Source of the DNA: Labilibacter sediminis
GTDB taxonomy: Bacteria; Bacteroidota; Bacteroidia; Bacteroidales; Marinilabiliaceae
Assembly: GCF_005877885.1 (NCBI RefSeq)
Contig: NZ_VCHY01000001.1
Span: forward strand, 496,001 to 560,000
DNA: 64,000 nt
Direction of reading: 5' to 3'
Part shown: piece after piece, positions 34,700 to 43,765 of the stretch
Numbering within the stretch: the stretch's first letter is position 1
How the letters are laid out: the number at the start of each line of letters is the position of its first letter
The notes under the pieces: model-generated
The model's input: the letters and a program-made list of their open reading frames with translations, nothing else
The model's database searches: none
Told to the model about the DNA's origin: nothing
Made by a program: the position numbers and the translations under genes

Positions 34700-36088
34700 A
34701 TGAAAACTTTTCTAACCATATCCGTTTTTATAAGTCTGCTTCTTTCCGGATGCGTTTCTACGCAATCATTTACTTCCGGGGTTTATGCGGATGACTTATA
34801 CTACAAGCCTTCTGACAAACCTATTTCTGTGGCCGAGAACTATTCTTCTTTACCTAAGCCCGACAAGCAAATAAAAAAAGAAAACAACCAAACATATTCT
34901 ACTCTTCAAAGGGAATATAAACAATCAGACAGAAGTACGGCTCAAGAAGACTTAAGAGATTTTACTGAGATACAAAATGAATATACAAGTTTATTAACAA
35001 ACGATACAATTGCTGAATTAGACACCCTTTTGTACTATGATGATAAAACAGGATATTGGGTAAATGAATTTAGTGGTACACAAAGCGATAAAGAATACGC
35101 TGAAAGACTTGCTCGATTCCATGGACCAATGAGAGGAATCCCGTATTGGTCTCCCTTATATCAGGATGTTATATTTGGAAGTGGATTTAATTACAATGTT
35201 TATATAGATGGCGACTATGCATACGTAGTGCCAGATTGGAGCAGCCGTTATTATTGGGATTGGAGATATGGCCGCAACTATGGCTATTACGGCAGATATG
35301 GATATTACGATCCTTGGTACGGATGGGGATATAATTTCGGATGGGGATATAATTATGTATGGGGTTACCCATATTGTGGATGGGGATATCCAGGCTATGG
35401 TTATGGATGTGGTTACCCGGGTTATTACCCTCCAATTTATGGCGGAGGAGGCTACTACGCACGAGAAAGAGCTCCAAGAACATATTCTACATCCGGCAGA
35501 CCAGCAGGCACATACAACAAAAGTGCAACCAGAGCGGCCAGACAACCTGCTCAGTCAAATAATGTTGGAAGAGTCAGCAGACAGAGCAGCACAAATACCA
35601 AAACAGCAGTAAGTACAAGACCAGGAAATACCAGAACTCAACGAGCCTCTTATGTTTCCGGAACAACAAGAGTAGGTACTTCATCAAGCTCAAATAGAAC
35701 TACCAGAAGAAACTATACTCCCACATATACTAAAACAACAAACAATACTCAAAGTAGTTACAATCGAAGTTCAAGAAGCTCAAGATCATCAAGTACAACT
35801 AACAGCAGATCGTCTTATTCAAATAGTTCTTCAAGAAAATCGAGTTCAGCTACAAACAAAAGCTATAATACAGGTAGTTCCAGTAACAGGAGCCGCAACT
35901 ATAGCAGCGGCAGTAGCCGAACCCAATCAAGAACTTCAACACCATCATACAATAGCGGATCCAGATCTTCGAGCTATTCGGGCTCAAGTTATTCAGGATC
36001 GAGCAGCTCAGGCAGCTCAAGATCAAGCAGTGGAAGTAGCAGCAGATCCAGCGGTAGCAGTGGCAGAAGCAGTAGATCGAGCAGATAA
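34700..36088 (+). CDS. Lipoprotein with Gly/Tyr/Trp-rich and Ser/Arg-rich regions
   Basis: 462 residues. A lipoprotein signal peptide ends at LLLSGC (lipid-carrying Cys near 18). Residues about 20-165 are a soluble region with SDKEYAERLARFHGPMRGIPYWSPLYQDVIFGS. From about 180 to 250 short aromatic repeats (RNYGYYGRYGYYDPWYGWGY, GWGYNYVWGYPYCGWGYPG) dominate. The last 200 residues are almost only Ser, Arg, Thr, Asn and Gly (RSSRSSSTTNSRSSYSNSSS). The layout recurs in Bacteroidota surface lipoproteins of unknown role. The tail may be unstructured or bind polyanions. Long reading frames on the other strand here come from the repeats and are not genes. Confidence 0.75.
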   Translation: MKTFLTISVFISLLLSGCVSTQSFTSGVYADDLYYKPSDKPISVAENYSSLPKPDKQIKKENNQTYSTLQREYKQSDRSTAQEDLRDFTEIQNEYTSLLTNDTIAELDTLLYYDDKTGYWVNEFSGTQSDKEYAERLARFHGPMRGIPYWSPLYQDVIFGSGFNYNVYIDGDYAYVVPDWSSRYYWDWRYGRNYGYYGRYGYYDPWYGWGYNFGWGYNYVWGYPYCGWGYPGYGYGCGYPGYYPPIYGGGGYYARERAPRTYSTSGRPAGTYNKSATRAARQPAQSNNVGRVSRQSSTNTKTAVSTRPGNTRTQRASYVSGTTRVGTSSSSNRTTRRNYTPTYTKTTNNTQSSYNRSSRSSRSSSTTNSRSSYSNSSSRKSSSATNKSYNTGSSSNRSRNYSSGSSRTQSRTSTPSYNSGSRSSSYSGSSYSGSSSSGSSRSSSGSSSRSSGSSGRSSRSSR

Positions 36089-36249
36089 GTTTATGTACTA
36101 GAATTAAAGATTTTCTAATTCCTTAAGCAACAAATACCTATTATGTCAGGTTGTGCATAAATCATTAAAGTTCATTAATTCTTTTTAAACTCATGTTCAA
36201 TTATATTTAAGAAAAATACACTTATAACCTTTATTCAATATCAGTAACT

Positions 36250-37737
36250 ATGAATACAATCAAGATATCTGCTATTTGTATTATTTTATATGCTTGCGCA
36301 GTGTTAACAAATGCACAAACATACGAGGACGTTCTAAGGTATTCTCAACCTCAATATAGTGGTACAGCTCGTTCAATGTCTATGGGAGGAGCCTTCGGAT
36401 CACTCGGAGGTGATTTCAGCGCTTTGGGAATAAACCCTGCCGGCATTGCTACCTACAGGTCGTCAGAATTTACATTAACTCCATCATTGATTATCAATTC
36501 AACAGAAACTGACTTTTCGGGCAACAAGCTTTCTGATAATAAAACAAGTTTTGTGATTAATCAGATAGGCTATGTGGGCACATACCGACCAATGCGGGAA
36601 GTAAAAAAAGGTGTAGTAAGTACCCACTTTGCAATTGGATATAACCGCAACAACAATTTCAATTATAAATCAATGGCTTCTGGGAGGAATATAAGCAGTT
36701 CAATGACTGATATGTTTGTGACAGATGCAAACGGAATACATCCCGATGATTTAGGTGGATTAACTGCTTTAGCCTACGATACATATTTAATAGACATTCA
36801 AGACGAAGCAAATAACACATATACTAATTTCCTTTATGCTGAAGATAAAGTTGATCAAACTAAACTCATTGAAAAAGACGGCTACTCAGGTGAATTTAAT
36901 CTAACTACCGGAGCTAATATTAGCAACCTGCTTCTCATCGGAGCTAGCTTAAACTTCACAAGCATGAGATACAAAGAGAACGCTAATTACTACGAACAGT
37001 ATAGTGAGAATAATGGAGAGCCTGCCTATGATGTATTTAGTCAATATTCCATAAACAACTACTTAAATGCATCAGGAACAGGAGTTAATTTAAAATTTGG
37101 CCTAATTATTAAACCAGTTAGCAATGCCAGACTAGGTTTTTCATATCACTCTCCAACCTGGTATAAAATTGAAGAAGATTATGGATCTACCGTAAACGCT
37201 TCATATTTTAACCATGATAATAGTGAAGGATACTATGATGGCAGGTTCGATTATAAATTAAATACCCCTGAAAAACTTATTGCAAGTGCAGCTTATATCA
37301 TTGGCAAAGTTGCCATATTAAGTTTCGATTATGAATATATAAACTATGCATCATCCAAATTTAAAGCAAACTCTAACAGCTACCAGGATTTTGAATTTAT
37401 TAACGAGCAAAACAGAATAATAAAAGAAACCTTTACGGCAACAAACAACTTCAGAGCGGGTGCTGAATTCAGGCTAAATGAGCAGGTAAGCTTTAGAGGC
37501 GGGTATTCTTTTCAAGCGTCACCCTACAAAACCGAACCTTTTGATAACGAAATTACAAGCATTACCGGAGGTTTAGGTTATCGAAACAGTAATTACTTTA
37601 TTGACCTAGCCTACAAACTTTCATCGTACGACACAAGTTATTATAACTATTGGTATGATGAAGGAATACACTCGCCTGAAACCAAAGTAAGTGCTAAAGA
37701 TCACTATGCCGTTATAACTTTTGGATGGAAGTTCTAA
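36250..37737 (+). CDS. OmpP1/FadL-family outer membrane beta-barrel
   Basis: 495 residues. A signal peptide (ISAICIILYACAVLTNAQ) is followed by TYEDVLRYSQPQYSGTARSMSMGGAFGSLGGDFSALGINPAGIATY, the N-terminal hatch signature of the OmpP1/FadL/TodX family in Bacteroidota. The rest alternates beta strands with turn residues (ISNLLLIGASLNFTSMRY, VKLGLIIKP-type repeats) and ends KDHYAVITFGWKF with the terminal aromatic. It probably moves hydrophobic substrates across the outer membrane. It lies 160 nt after the lipoprotein on the same strand. Confidence 0.85.
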   Translation: MNTIKISAICIILYACAVLTNAQTYEDVLRYSQPQYSGTARSMSMGGAFGSLGGDFSALGINPAGIATYRSSEFTLTPSLIINSTETDFSGNKLSDNKTSFVINQIGYVGTYRPMREVKKGVVSTHFAIGYNRNNNFNYKSMASGRNISSSMTDMFVTDANGIHPDDLGGLTALAYDTYLIDIQDEANNTYTNFLYAEDKVDQTKLIEKDGYSGEFNLTTGANISNLLLIGASLNFTSMRYKENANYYEQYSENNGEPAYDVFSQYSINNYLNASGTGVNLKFGLIIKPVSNARLGFSYHSPTWYKIEEDYGSTVNASYFNHDNSEGYYDGRFDYKLNTPEKLIASAAYIIGKVAILSFDYEYINYASSKFKANSNSYQDFEFINEQNRIIKETFTATNNFRAGAEFRLNEQVSFRGGYSFQASPYKTEPFDNEITSITGGLGYRNSNYFIDLAYKLSSYDTSYYNYWYDEGIHSPETKVSAKDHYAVITFGWKF

Positions 37738-37758
37738 TTTCAAAAAGATAAGAAATAG

Positions 37759-37793
37759 AAAGCCCCGATACTCACTGAATATCGGGGCTTTTA
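37759..37793. terminator. Terminator between converging omp and cysN genes
   Basis: AAAGCCCCGATA (37759-37770) / TATCGGGGCTTT (37780-37791), 12-bp stem, 9-nt loop, T-rich on both strands. Confidence 0.85.
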
Positions 37794-37813
37794 TATTATT
37801 AATTGACTATTCT

Positions 37814-39085
37814 TTAAATAATCATACCAGCTGCAACTGTTTCATTTGTTCCTTCGTCAACTAAAATTACACTACCTGTAATTCTGTTTTTAGAATAAGA
37901 ATCTATATGCAAAGGTTTTGTAACTCTCAAGTTAATTTTTGCAATATCGTTCATTTTAACCGTTAAGTCTTCTGTATTTTGCTCTAAGGTATTAATGTTC
38001 ATTTTATGCTGAACACCAGTAACCATACAACGTGCTTCTGCAGAAGTATGTCTGATCACATATTTACCTCTTGGAATTAAATTACGCTCATTAAACCAAC
38101 ATACCATTAGTTCAAGATCCTGCGTAGTGTTTGGTAAGTCATCAGATTTCACCAACATATCACCACGGCTAATATCTATCTCATCTTCTAAAGTAATGGT
38201 AACTGACTGAGGAGCAAACGATTCTTCCAAAGTATCTTCAAAGAAATCAATGGTTTTTACTTTTGATGTAAATCCTGAAGGTAATACAGTAATAGGATCA
38301 CCTACTTTTACGGCTCCACTTGCAATTCTACCTCCATATCCTCTATAATCAGGGAATTCTGCAGTTTGAGGACGTACAACATACTGTACAGGAAAACGGA
38401 AATCTTCGTGATTAATATCACTGCTAATATGAATATTTTCTAAAAGATGTAACAAGGTTGGACCTTGATACCAATCCATTTTTTCAGATCTATCAACGAC
38501 GTTATCACCATTTAATGCACTAATCGGTACATAACGAATATCTTTCACACTCAACTTGGAAGAAAATCCGTCGATATCTGATTTTATTTTTTCAAATGTT
38601 TCCTCAGAATAATCCACAAGGTCCATTTTGTTAACACAAAATATAACATGAGGAATCTGCAACTGAGAAGCAATATAGGAGTGTCTTAATGTTTGCTCAA
38701 GTACACCATGACGTGCATCAACTAAAATAATTGCCACATTCGCGGTACTTGCTCCGGTCACCATGTTTCTGGTGTATTGTATATGTCCCGGAGTATCTGC
38801 TATTATAAACTTACGTTTTGGGGTAGCAAAATACCTATAGGCTACATCAATTGTAATTCCCTGCTCACGCTCAGCCCTTAAACCGTCGGTTAACAATGCA
38901 AGGTTAACCTCTTCATTTCCTATACGTTCACTAGCCTTTTCGATAGCTTCCATCTGGTCTTCAAAAATAGCCTTACTATCATATAGAAGTCTTCCAATCA
39001 AAGTACTTTTACCATCATCAACACTACCTGCAGTGGTGAAGCGTAAAAGCTCCATATCTAAATATCCTGAATTTTTATCGCTCAT
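37814..39085 (-). CDS. cysN: Sulfate adenylyltransferase subunit 1 (GTPase)
   Basis: 423 residues. GTP-binding motifs are FTTAGSVDDGKSTLIGRLLYD (P-loop), IADTPGHIQYTRNMVTGAS (G3) and CVNKMDLVDYS (G4), then EF-Tu-like domains II and III (PVQYVVRPQTAEFPDYRGYGGRIASG). It uses GTP hydrolysis to help CysD form adenosine 5'-phosphosulfate from sulfate. No APS kinase domain is fused at the C-terminus. The gene lies 26 nt after cysD. Confidence 0.95.
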   Translation of the reverse strand: MSDKNSGYLDMELLRFTTAGSVDDGKSTLIGRLLYDSKAIFEDQMEAIEKASERIGNEEVNLALLTDGLRAEREQGITIDVAYRYFATPKRKFIIADTPGHIQYTRNMVTGASTANVAIILVDARHGVLEQTLRHSYIASQLQIPHVIFCVNKMDLVDYSEETFEKIKSDIDGFSSKLSVKDIRYVPISALNGDNVVDRSEKMDWYQGPTLLHLLENIHISSDINHEDFRFPVQYVVRPQTAEFPDYRGYGGRIASGAVKVGDPITVLPSGFTSKVKTIDFFEDTLEESFAPQSVTITLEDEIDISRGDMLVKSDDLPNTTQDLELMVCWFNERNLIPRGKYVIRHTSAEARCMVTGVQHKMNINTLEQNTEDLTVKMNDIAKINLRVTKPLHIDSYSKNRITGSVILVDEGTNETVAAGMII

Positions 39086-39111
39086 AATAATTTGATGCTT
39101 AGCATTAATGG

Positions 39112-40017
39112 TTAAAAATAGCCTTCTTTTTTACGATCTTCCATAGCTGATTCCGATCTCTTATCATCAGAACGACCTCCACGTTCAGTAGTTCGGGTAG
39201 CTGCAACTTCCTGTATAATATCTTCTATTGTATCGGCTTTTGAAAGCGTTAAACCGGTACAGGTGATATCTCCGATGGTTCTACATCTTACATCTTTCTC
39301 TACTAACTCTTCACCAGGTTTTAACTGCATAAACGGAGCTTTAAACATCCAAACTCCATCCCTGTTAAAAACTTCTCTTTTATGTGTAAAATAAAGGTTT
39401 GGAAGCTCAATGTTCTCCATATAAATATACTGCCAAACATCCATTTCAGTCCAGTTACTAATAGGAAATACTCTAAAGTGCTCTCCCATATTTTTACGAC
39501 CATTAAATATATTCCATAATTCCGGACGTTGGTTTTTGGGGTCCCACTGTCCAAACTCATCTCTGTGTGAGAAAAATCTTTCTTTTGCTCGAGCTTTTTC
39601 TTCATCTCTGCGACCTCCGCCCATTGCAGCGTCTGTCTTCAACTCTTCAAGAGCATCTAACAATGTTACTGTCTGCAATTTATTACGTGAGGCATTCACT
39701 CCCTTTTCTTCTACAGCCTTACCTTGATCAATAGAATCCTGTACATATCGCACGATACATTTTGTACCTGTTTCTTCCATGAGGTTATCCCTGTAGTCTA
39801 ATGTCTCCTGGAAATTATGTCCTGTATCAATGTGTAACAATGCAAAAGGGACTTTAGCAGGGTAAAAAGCTTTACGCGCTAAATGAAACATTACAATTGA
39901 GTCTTTCCCTCCAGAAAAAAGCATCACCGGGTTTTCAAACTGAGCGGCAACTTCGCGAATAACAAATATTGACTCGGCCTCAAGCTCTCTTAGGTGATTA
40001 ATTTGGTATTTATCCAT
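39112..40017 (-). CDS. cysD: Sulfate adenylyltransferase subunit 2
   Basis: 301 residues. The PP-loop is PVMLFSGGKDSIVMFHLARKAF. LLHIDTGHNFQETLDYRD, GGGRRDEEKARAKERFFSHRDEFGQWDPKNQRPELWN and FPISNWTEMDVWQYIYMENIELPNLYF are CysD signatures. It is the adenylylating subunit of ATP sulfurylase. APS reductase is not visible. The promoter has a -7 box 45 nt upstream and a palindrome in the leader. Confidence 0.95.
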   Translation of the reverse strand: MDKYQINHLRELEAESIFVIREVAAQFENPVMLFSGGKDSIVMFHLARKAFYPAKVPFALLHIDTGHNFQETLDYRDNLMEETGTKCIVRYVQDSIDQGKAVEEKGVNASRNKLQTVTLLDALEELKTDAAMGGGRRDEEKARAKERFFSHRDEFGQWDPKNQRPELWNIFNGRKNMGEHFRVFPISNWTEMDVWQYIYMENIELPNLYFTHKREVFNRDGVWMFKAPFMQLKPGEELVEKDVRCRTIGDITCTGLTLSKADTIEDIIQEVAATRTTERGGRSDDKRSESAMEDRKKEGYF

Positions 40018-40035
40018 GATTTTGTATTGATTTTT

Positions 40036-40047
40036 ACCGAATTCGGT
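40036..40047. promoter_or_regulatory. 12-bp palindrome in the cysD leader
   Basis: ACCGAATTCGGT is a perfect palindrome between the -7 box and the cysD start. It may be an operator or a short hairpin; no regulator is assigned. Confidence 0.35.
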
Positions 40048-40061
40048 TATAAAAACGCTGC

Positions 40062-40069
40062 CAAAGGTA
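40062..40069 (-). promoter_or_regulatory. -7 box of cysDN
   Basis: TACCTTTG on the minus strand fits TAnnTTTG. About 40-nt leader. Confidence 0.55.
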
Positions 40070-40140
40070 ATGATTTTAATAATACTTTAAAATTATACAG
40101 AGCTCCGAAAAACGAAAAATCCTACCAAATAGTAGGATAT

Positions 40141-40167
40141 AAAAAAAGGCATCATCAAGATGCCTTT
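40141..40167 (-). terminator. Terminator of fabI
   Basis: AAAGGCATC / GATGCCTTT, 9-bp stem, 5-nt loop, followed on the minus strand by TTTTTTT, 10 nt past the fabI stop. Confidence 0.8.
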
Positions 40168-40176
40168 AAATATTTT

Positions 40177-41022
40177 TTAGTCTAATGATTCTATATCATC
40201 AACATCGAAGCTCTTGTTGTATTGAGTCATCGCACGTAAACTCATACCAACATTAGAGAAACCTCCATCGTGGAAAAGGTTTTGCATAGTTACCTTCTTG
40301 GTTAAATCAGAGAACATAGTAATACAGTATCCTGCACATTCGTCTGCTGATGCATTACCAAGCGGAGACATTCTTTCCGAGAAATCCATAAGACCATCGA
40401 ACCCTTTAACTCCACTACCGGCTGTAGTTATTGTAGGAGATTGGGAAACAGTGTTAATTCTTACTTTTTTCTCACGTCCATAGATGTATCCAAAACTACG
40501 TCCGATAGACTCTAATAATGCTTTAGCATCAGACATATCATTGTATCCATAAAAAGTACGCTGTGCAGCTACATAAGATAAACCTAAAACAGATCCCCAC
40601 TCACTGATAGCATCCATTTTAAATCCTACTTGTAACATTTTATGAAATGAAATAGCAGAGATATCTAACGTTTTATTTAAATAGTTATAATTTAAATCGT
40701 GATACACTCTTTTTTTACGCACATTAAGTGACATACCAATTGAATGAAGTACGAAGTCAATTTTTCCTCCAAGTACTTCCATTGACTTAGCAAATACATT
40801 TTCTAAGTCCTCAACACTTGTAGCGTCAGCTGGAATTACTTCAGCGTTACACTTTTCAGAAAGCTCTGTTAGCGTACCCATTCTACATGCAACAGGTGTA
40901 TTCGTTAAAGTAAAAACAGCTCCTTCTTCGTGAGCCATCTCTGCAACTTTCCAAGCAATAGACATATCGTTTAATGCCCCGAAAATAATTCCTCTTTTAC
41001 CTTTTAATAAATTATATCCCAT
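40177..41022 (-). CDS. fabI: Enoyl-[acyl-carrier-protein] reductase FabI
   Basis: 281 residues from the ATG at 41022 (MGYNLLKGKRGIIFGALNDMSIAW); a TTG start four codons earlier is less likely. NAD-binding signature GALNDMSIAWKVAEMAHEEGA, then DFVLHSIGMSLN and the catalytic Tyr/Lys in FYGYNDMSDAKALLE (Y-x6-K). It catalyses the last reduction in fatty-acid elongation. This is the classical FabI, sensitive to triclosan in many bacteria. It is transcribed alone. Confidence 0.93.
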   Translation of the reverse strand: MGYNLLKGKRGIIFGALNDMSIAWKVAEMAHEEGAVFTLTNTPVACRMGTLTELSEKCNAEVIPADATSVEDLENVFAKSMEVLGGKIDFVLHSIGMSLNVRKKRVYHDLNYNYLNKTLDISAISFHKMLQVGFKMDAISEWGSVLGLSYVAAQRTFYGYNDMSDAKALLESIGRSFGYIYGREKKVRINTVSQSPTITTAGSGVKGFDGLMDFSERMSPLGNASADECAGYCITMFSDLTKKVTMQNLFHDGGFSNVGMSLRAMTQYNKSFDVDDIESLD

Positions 41023-41045
41023 TTTCAATTTCAATTTTGAGCGTA

Positions 41046-41053
41046 CAAAGATA
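41046..41053 (-). promoter_or_regulatory. -7 box of fabI
   Basis: TATCTTTG on the minus strand fits TAnnTTTG, 24 nt upstream of the ATG at 41022. Confidence 0.6.
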
Positions 41054-41157
41054 GACGAATAACCTATTATGAAAAATAATACACACTAAATATTTGCATT
41101 ATTAACACATAAAAAATGCTAATCCCCTAACTCTAAACTCTTTAGCCAACCATTTGT

Positions 41158-42819
41158 TTAAACAATTTCTCCTAACAGCTCCTTTGCATTAGTAAGAGCT
41201 GCATCTGTTAAATTACTGCCACTTAACATCTTAGCCACTTCTGTAATTCTTAGCTCTTTTGTTAACTTTTCTATAGAAGTATGCGTATCTGATTTACTAT
41301 CTGTTTTATAAACTTTATAATGATGAGCCCCTTTAACAGCAATTTGCGGAAGATGCGTAATGCTAATCACCTGAATATTACCTGAAATTTCTTTCATAAT
41401 ACTACCCATTTTATCTGCAACAACACCTGAGACACCCGTATCAATCTCGTCAAAAATAATTGTTGGTAATCCCTTTGAATGTGATAAAAGAGACTTTATA
41501 CACAACATCACCCTTGACATCTCCCCCCCGGAAGCCACCTTGGGGATGGCTGATAATTCGCCAGTTTTATTTGCGGAAAATAAAAAGTTAATATCATCAA
41601 CACCATTTTCTGAAAATTCCGACACCTTTTTATTGTCAACAATTAATCTGGCATTGGGCATACCCAACTCTACCAATTGACCTACAATAATAGTCTCTAT
41701 TTTAGATAAGACTTTATCCCTTGATGTTGTTAACCTACCTGCTGACTTGTTTAAGTCTTCAGTGGCTTTTTCAATATTCTTTTCAATTTTATTCAAGTGC
41801 TCATCAAAAGAAGATACCTGATTAAGCTTCTTTTCTAATCTTTCCTTGATTTCGATCAAGCCCCTTACATCCTCAACTTTATGTTTTCGTTGTAAAGAGT
41901 AAATCTGATCCAAACGAGAATTTATAAACTCTAATCTTGACGGATCATGTTCAACACCTTCCATCTTTGCCTCAACTTCCTGCACAAGATCCTCTATCTC
42001 AAGAAAAGCAGAGTTGGCTCTATTGCACCACTCCTCTCCTTCGCTTAAAAACGAAGAAACTTTCTCTAAATTCTTTACTACTTCTTTTAACGAATTTAAA
42101 ACAGGGGACGGCTCTTCATTTAACGACTGTACCACCAAGAACAAATTCCTTTTAATTTCTTCCGAGTGTGATAACAATTCTCTCTCCTTCTCTAACTCAA
42201 CTTGCTCATCAGCTTCTAACTTTAGCTCATCAATCTGAGAAAACTGAAATTCCATATATTCAACGTCATCTTTCAGTTTTTCATTTTGAGCCTCCAATTG
42301 CTTTTTCTCCTGCAATAGCTTTTTATACGCTTGATAGTTCTTTTTATAAGCTGTTATCAATTTTTCATTCCCTGCTACTGTATCTACAACATTAAGCTGA
42401 AAATGACTTTCACCTAAAAGCAGGTTCTGATGTTGCGAATGAACATCGATTAACTGTTGAGAAATGCTTTTTAAAAAAGTAAGGTTAACAGGAGTATCAT
42501 TTACAAATGCCCTTGATTTACCCGATGGTAAAACCTCACGCCTTATAGTGGTATCTTCATAGTAATCAACATCCTCGTGCTCGAACAATTGTTCAAAGCC
42601 ATAATTCGCAATATTAAACTCTGCTTCAATTACACTTTTTTTGTCCTTGTTCTTTAAAACTGAAACATCACTTCTTTGACCCAGCACCAAGGATAAAGCA
42701 CCCAATATGATTGACTTACCTGCACCGGTTTCTCCTGTTATTACAGAAAATCCCTTACAAAAATCAATTTCTACCTGATCTATTAATGCATAATTTGCAA
42801 CAAATAGTGACTTAAGCAT
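41158..42819 (-). CDS. recN: DNA repair protein RecN
   Basis: 553 residues, an SMC-like ATPase. It opens MLKSLFVANYALIDQVEIDF with Walker A ITGETGAGKSIILGALSLVLG, has two long coiled coils (about 160-250 and 290-370), and ends with signature KVASGGEMSRVMLCIKSLL and Walker B TIIFDEIDTGVSG. It acts in double-strand-break repair. It is the last gene of the bamD - rpoZ - coaBC - DUF4835 - recN run, all on the minus strand with small gaps, an order conserved in Bacteroidota. Confidence 0.95.
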   Translation of the reverse strand: MLKSLFVANYALIDQVEIDFCKGFSVITGETGAGKSIILGALSLVLGQRSDVSVLKNKDKKSVIEAEFNIANYGFEQLFEHEDVDYYEDTTIRREVLPSGKSRAFVNDTPVNLTFLKSISQQLIDVHSQHQNLLLGESHFQLNVVDTVAGNEKLITAYKKNYQAYKKLLQEKKQLEAQNEKLKDDVEYMEFQFSQIDELKLEADEQVELEKERELLSHSEEIKRNLFLVVQSLNEEPSPVLNSLKEVVKNLEKVSSFLSEGEEWCNRANSAFLEIEDLVQEVEAKMEGVEHDPSRLEFINSRLDQIYSLQRKHKVEDVRGLIEIKERLEKKLNQVSSFDEHLNKIEKNIEKATEDLNKSAGRLTTSRDKVLSKIETIIVGQLVELGMPNARLIVDNKKVSEFSENGVDDINFLFSANKTGELSAIPKVASGGEMSRVMLCIKSLLSHSKGLPTIIFDEIDTGVSGVVADKMGSIMKEISGNIQVISITHLPQIAVKGAHHYKVYKTDSKSDTHTSIEKLTKELRITEVAKMLSGSNLTDAALTNAKELLGEIV

Positions 42820-42831
42820 CCGTCTATATAC

Positions 42832-43731
42832 TTATTTATTTTCTGATAATGATTTTTTATACTTTTCCGCATTTGCCGGATCTACTTCCGATAAAACTTC
42901 GATAGCCTGACCTTTTTCCATAGAAAACGATTCTGAGAAAACATTAATCAACTCATCTGACTTTGCATCAAAAAACACCTGCAATCCAAAAGATCCAGGT
43001 TTTTGACGATGTGTCTTTCGTAGTTTTTCAATGGACTCTAATACCACTTTACGGCCGGCTTCCGGCTTATCACTCATTTTATCCAAACCTAAACGATGGT
43101 ACTGATACATACACTCACGCAAAGGTCTGTGAAATTCATTTAAATAATTTTCCACCAACCAATACCGATTTCGAGTACTCTCAAATGAGCGCCAACCTTT
43201 TTGCGGAGCATTTTGTGCACTATTTACAATTTGCTCAGCCATTTCGATATATTTTGTACCCCCATATTTAGAAAACGTATCGTAATCCAATCCTATAGCG
43301 AGATAGGCATAATAAGATAAAACGCCAACCAAATTAGACTCAAATGTATTTGGATTAAAAATCAAAGGCTCAAACTCAACATACCTAAAACTAAAGTCCT
43401 GATCGAGGTAATTAAGTAAAATAGAGCTATAGGAAGAATTATAAACCGGTCGACGAACCTGAATCTGAAGTGAACCCGAAAATTCATCAACCGATATGAT
43501 TTCTTTTACGTTTATTAAAATACTACACTCAATACGTTCTTCACCGCTGAATACATTATCAGTCCACTTTTGCCCGTTCATAAACTCCAGAATAGCACTC
43601 TGAAGGGTTTCAAAAACCTGTTTATTGGTACCTTGTACACTTGGAGAAACAACAGAAACAGAACATTGTAATTCCTGAGCATTTCCGGCTACACAGCATA
43701 GCAACAAAAGACTGATAATAATATTCCTCAC
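42832..43731 (-). CDS. DUF4835 family exported protein
   Basis: The start is uncertain. A GTG at 43731 gives a clean signal peptide (RNIIISLLLLCCVAGNAQ); an ATG at 43788 adds 19 residues unlike a signal and overlaps coaBC by 23 nt. The mature part begins ELQCSVSVVSPSVQGTNKQVFETLQSAILEFMNGQKWTDNVF and contains CSILINVKEI, DFSFRYVEFEPLIFN and YAYLAIGLDYDTFSKYGGTKY, typical of the DUF4835 family. The family is exported, specific to Bacteroidota and always near recN/coaBC. Function unknown. Confidence 0.85.
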   Translation of the reverse strand: MRNIIISLLLLCCVAGNAQELQCSVSVVSPSVQGTNKQVFETLQSAILEFMNGQKWTDNVFSGEERIECSILINVKEIISVDEFSGSLQIQVRRPVYNSSYSSILLNYLDQDFSFRYVEFEPLIFNPNTFESNLVGVLSYYAYLAIGLDYDTFSKYGGTKYIEMAEQIVNSAQNAPQKGWRSFESTRNRYWLVENYLNEFHRPLRECMYQYHRLGLDKMSDKPEAGRKVVLESIEKLRKTHRQKPGSFGLQVFFDAKSDELINVFSESFSMEKGQAIEVLSEVDPANAEKYKKSLSENK

Positions 43732-43765
43732 AAAAAAACAGATTTGAGTTGAGTTAAAAATATAT

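Noticed and set aside
35156-35612. Several long reading frames on both strands inside the lipoprotein gene
   Set aside because: They arise from the repetitive Gly/Tyr and Ser/Arg codons of the real gene; products are low-complexity and have no starts or context.
39321-39605. Second frame inside cysD
   Set aside because: Same-strand out-of-frame shadow of the well-conserved cysD gene.
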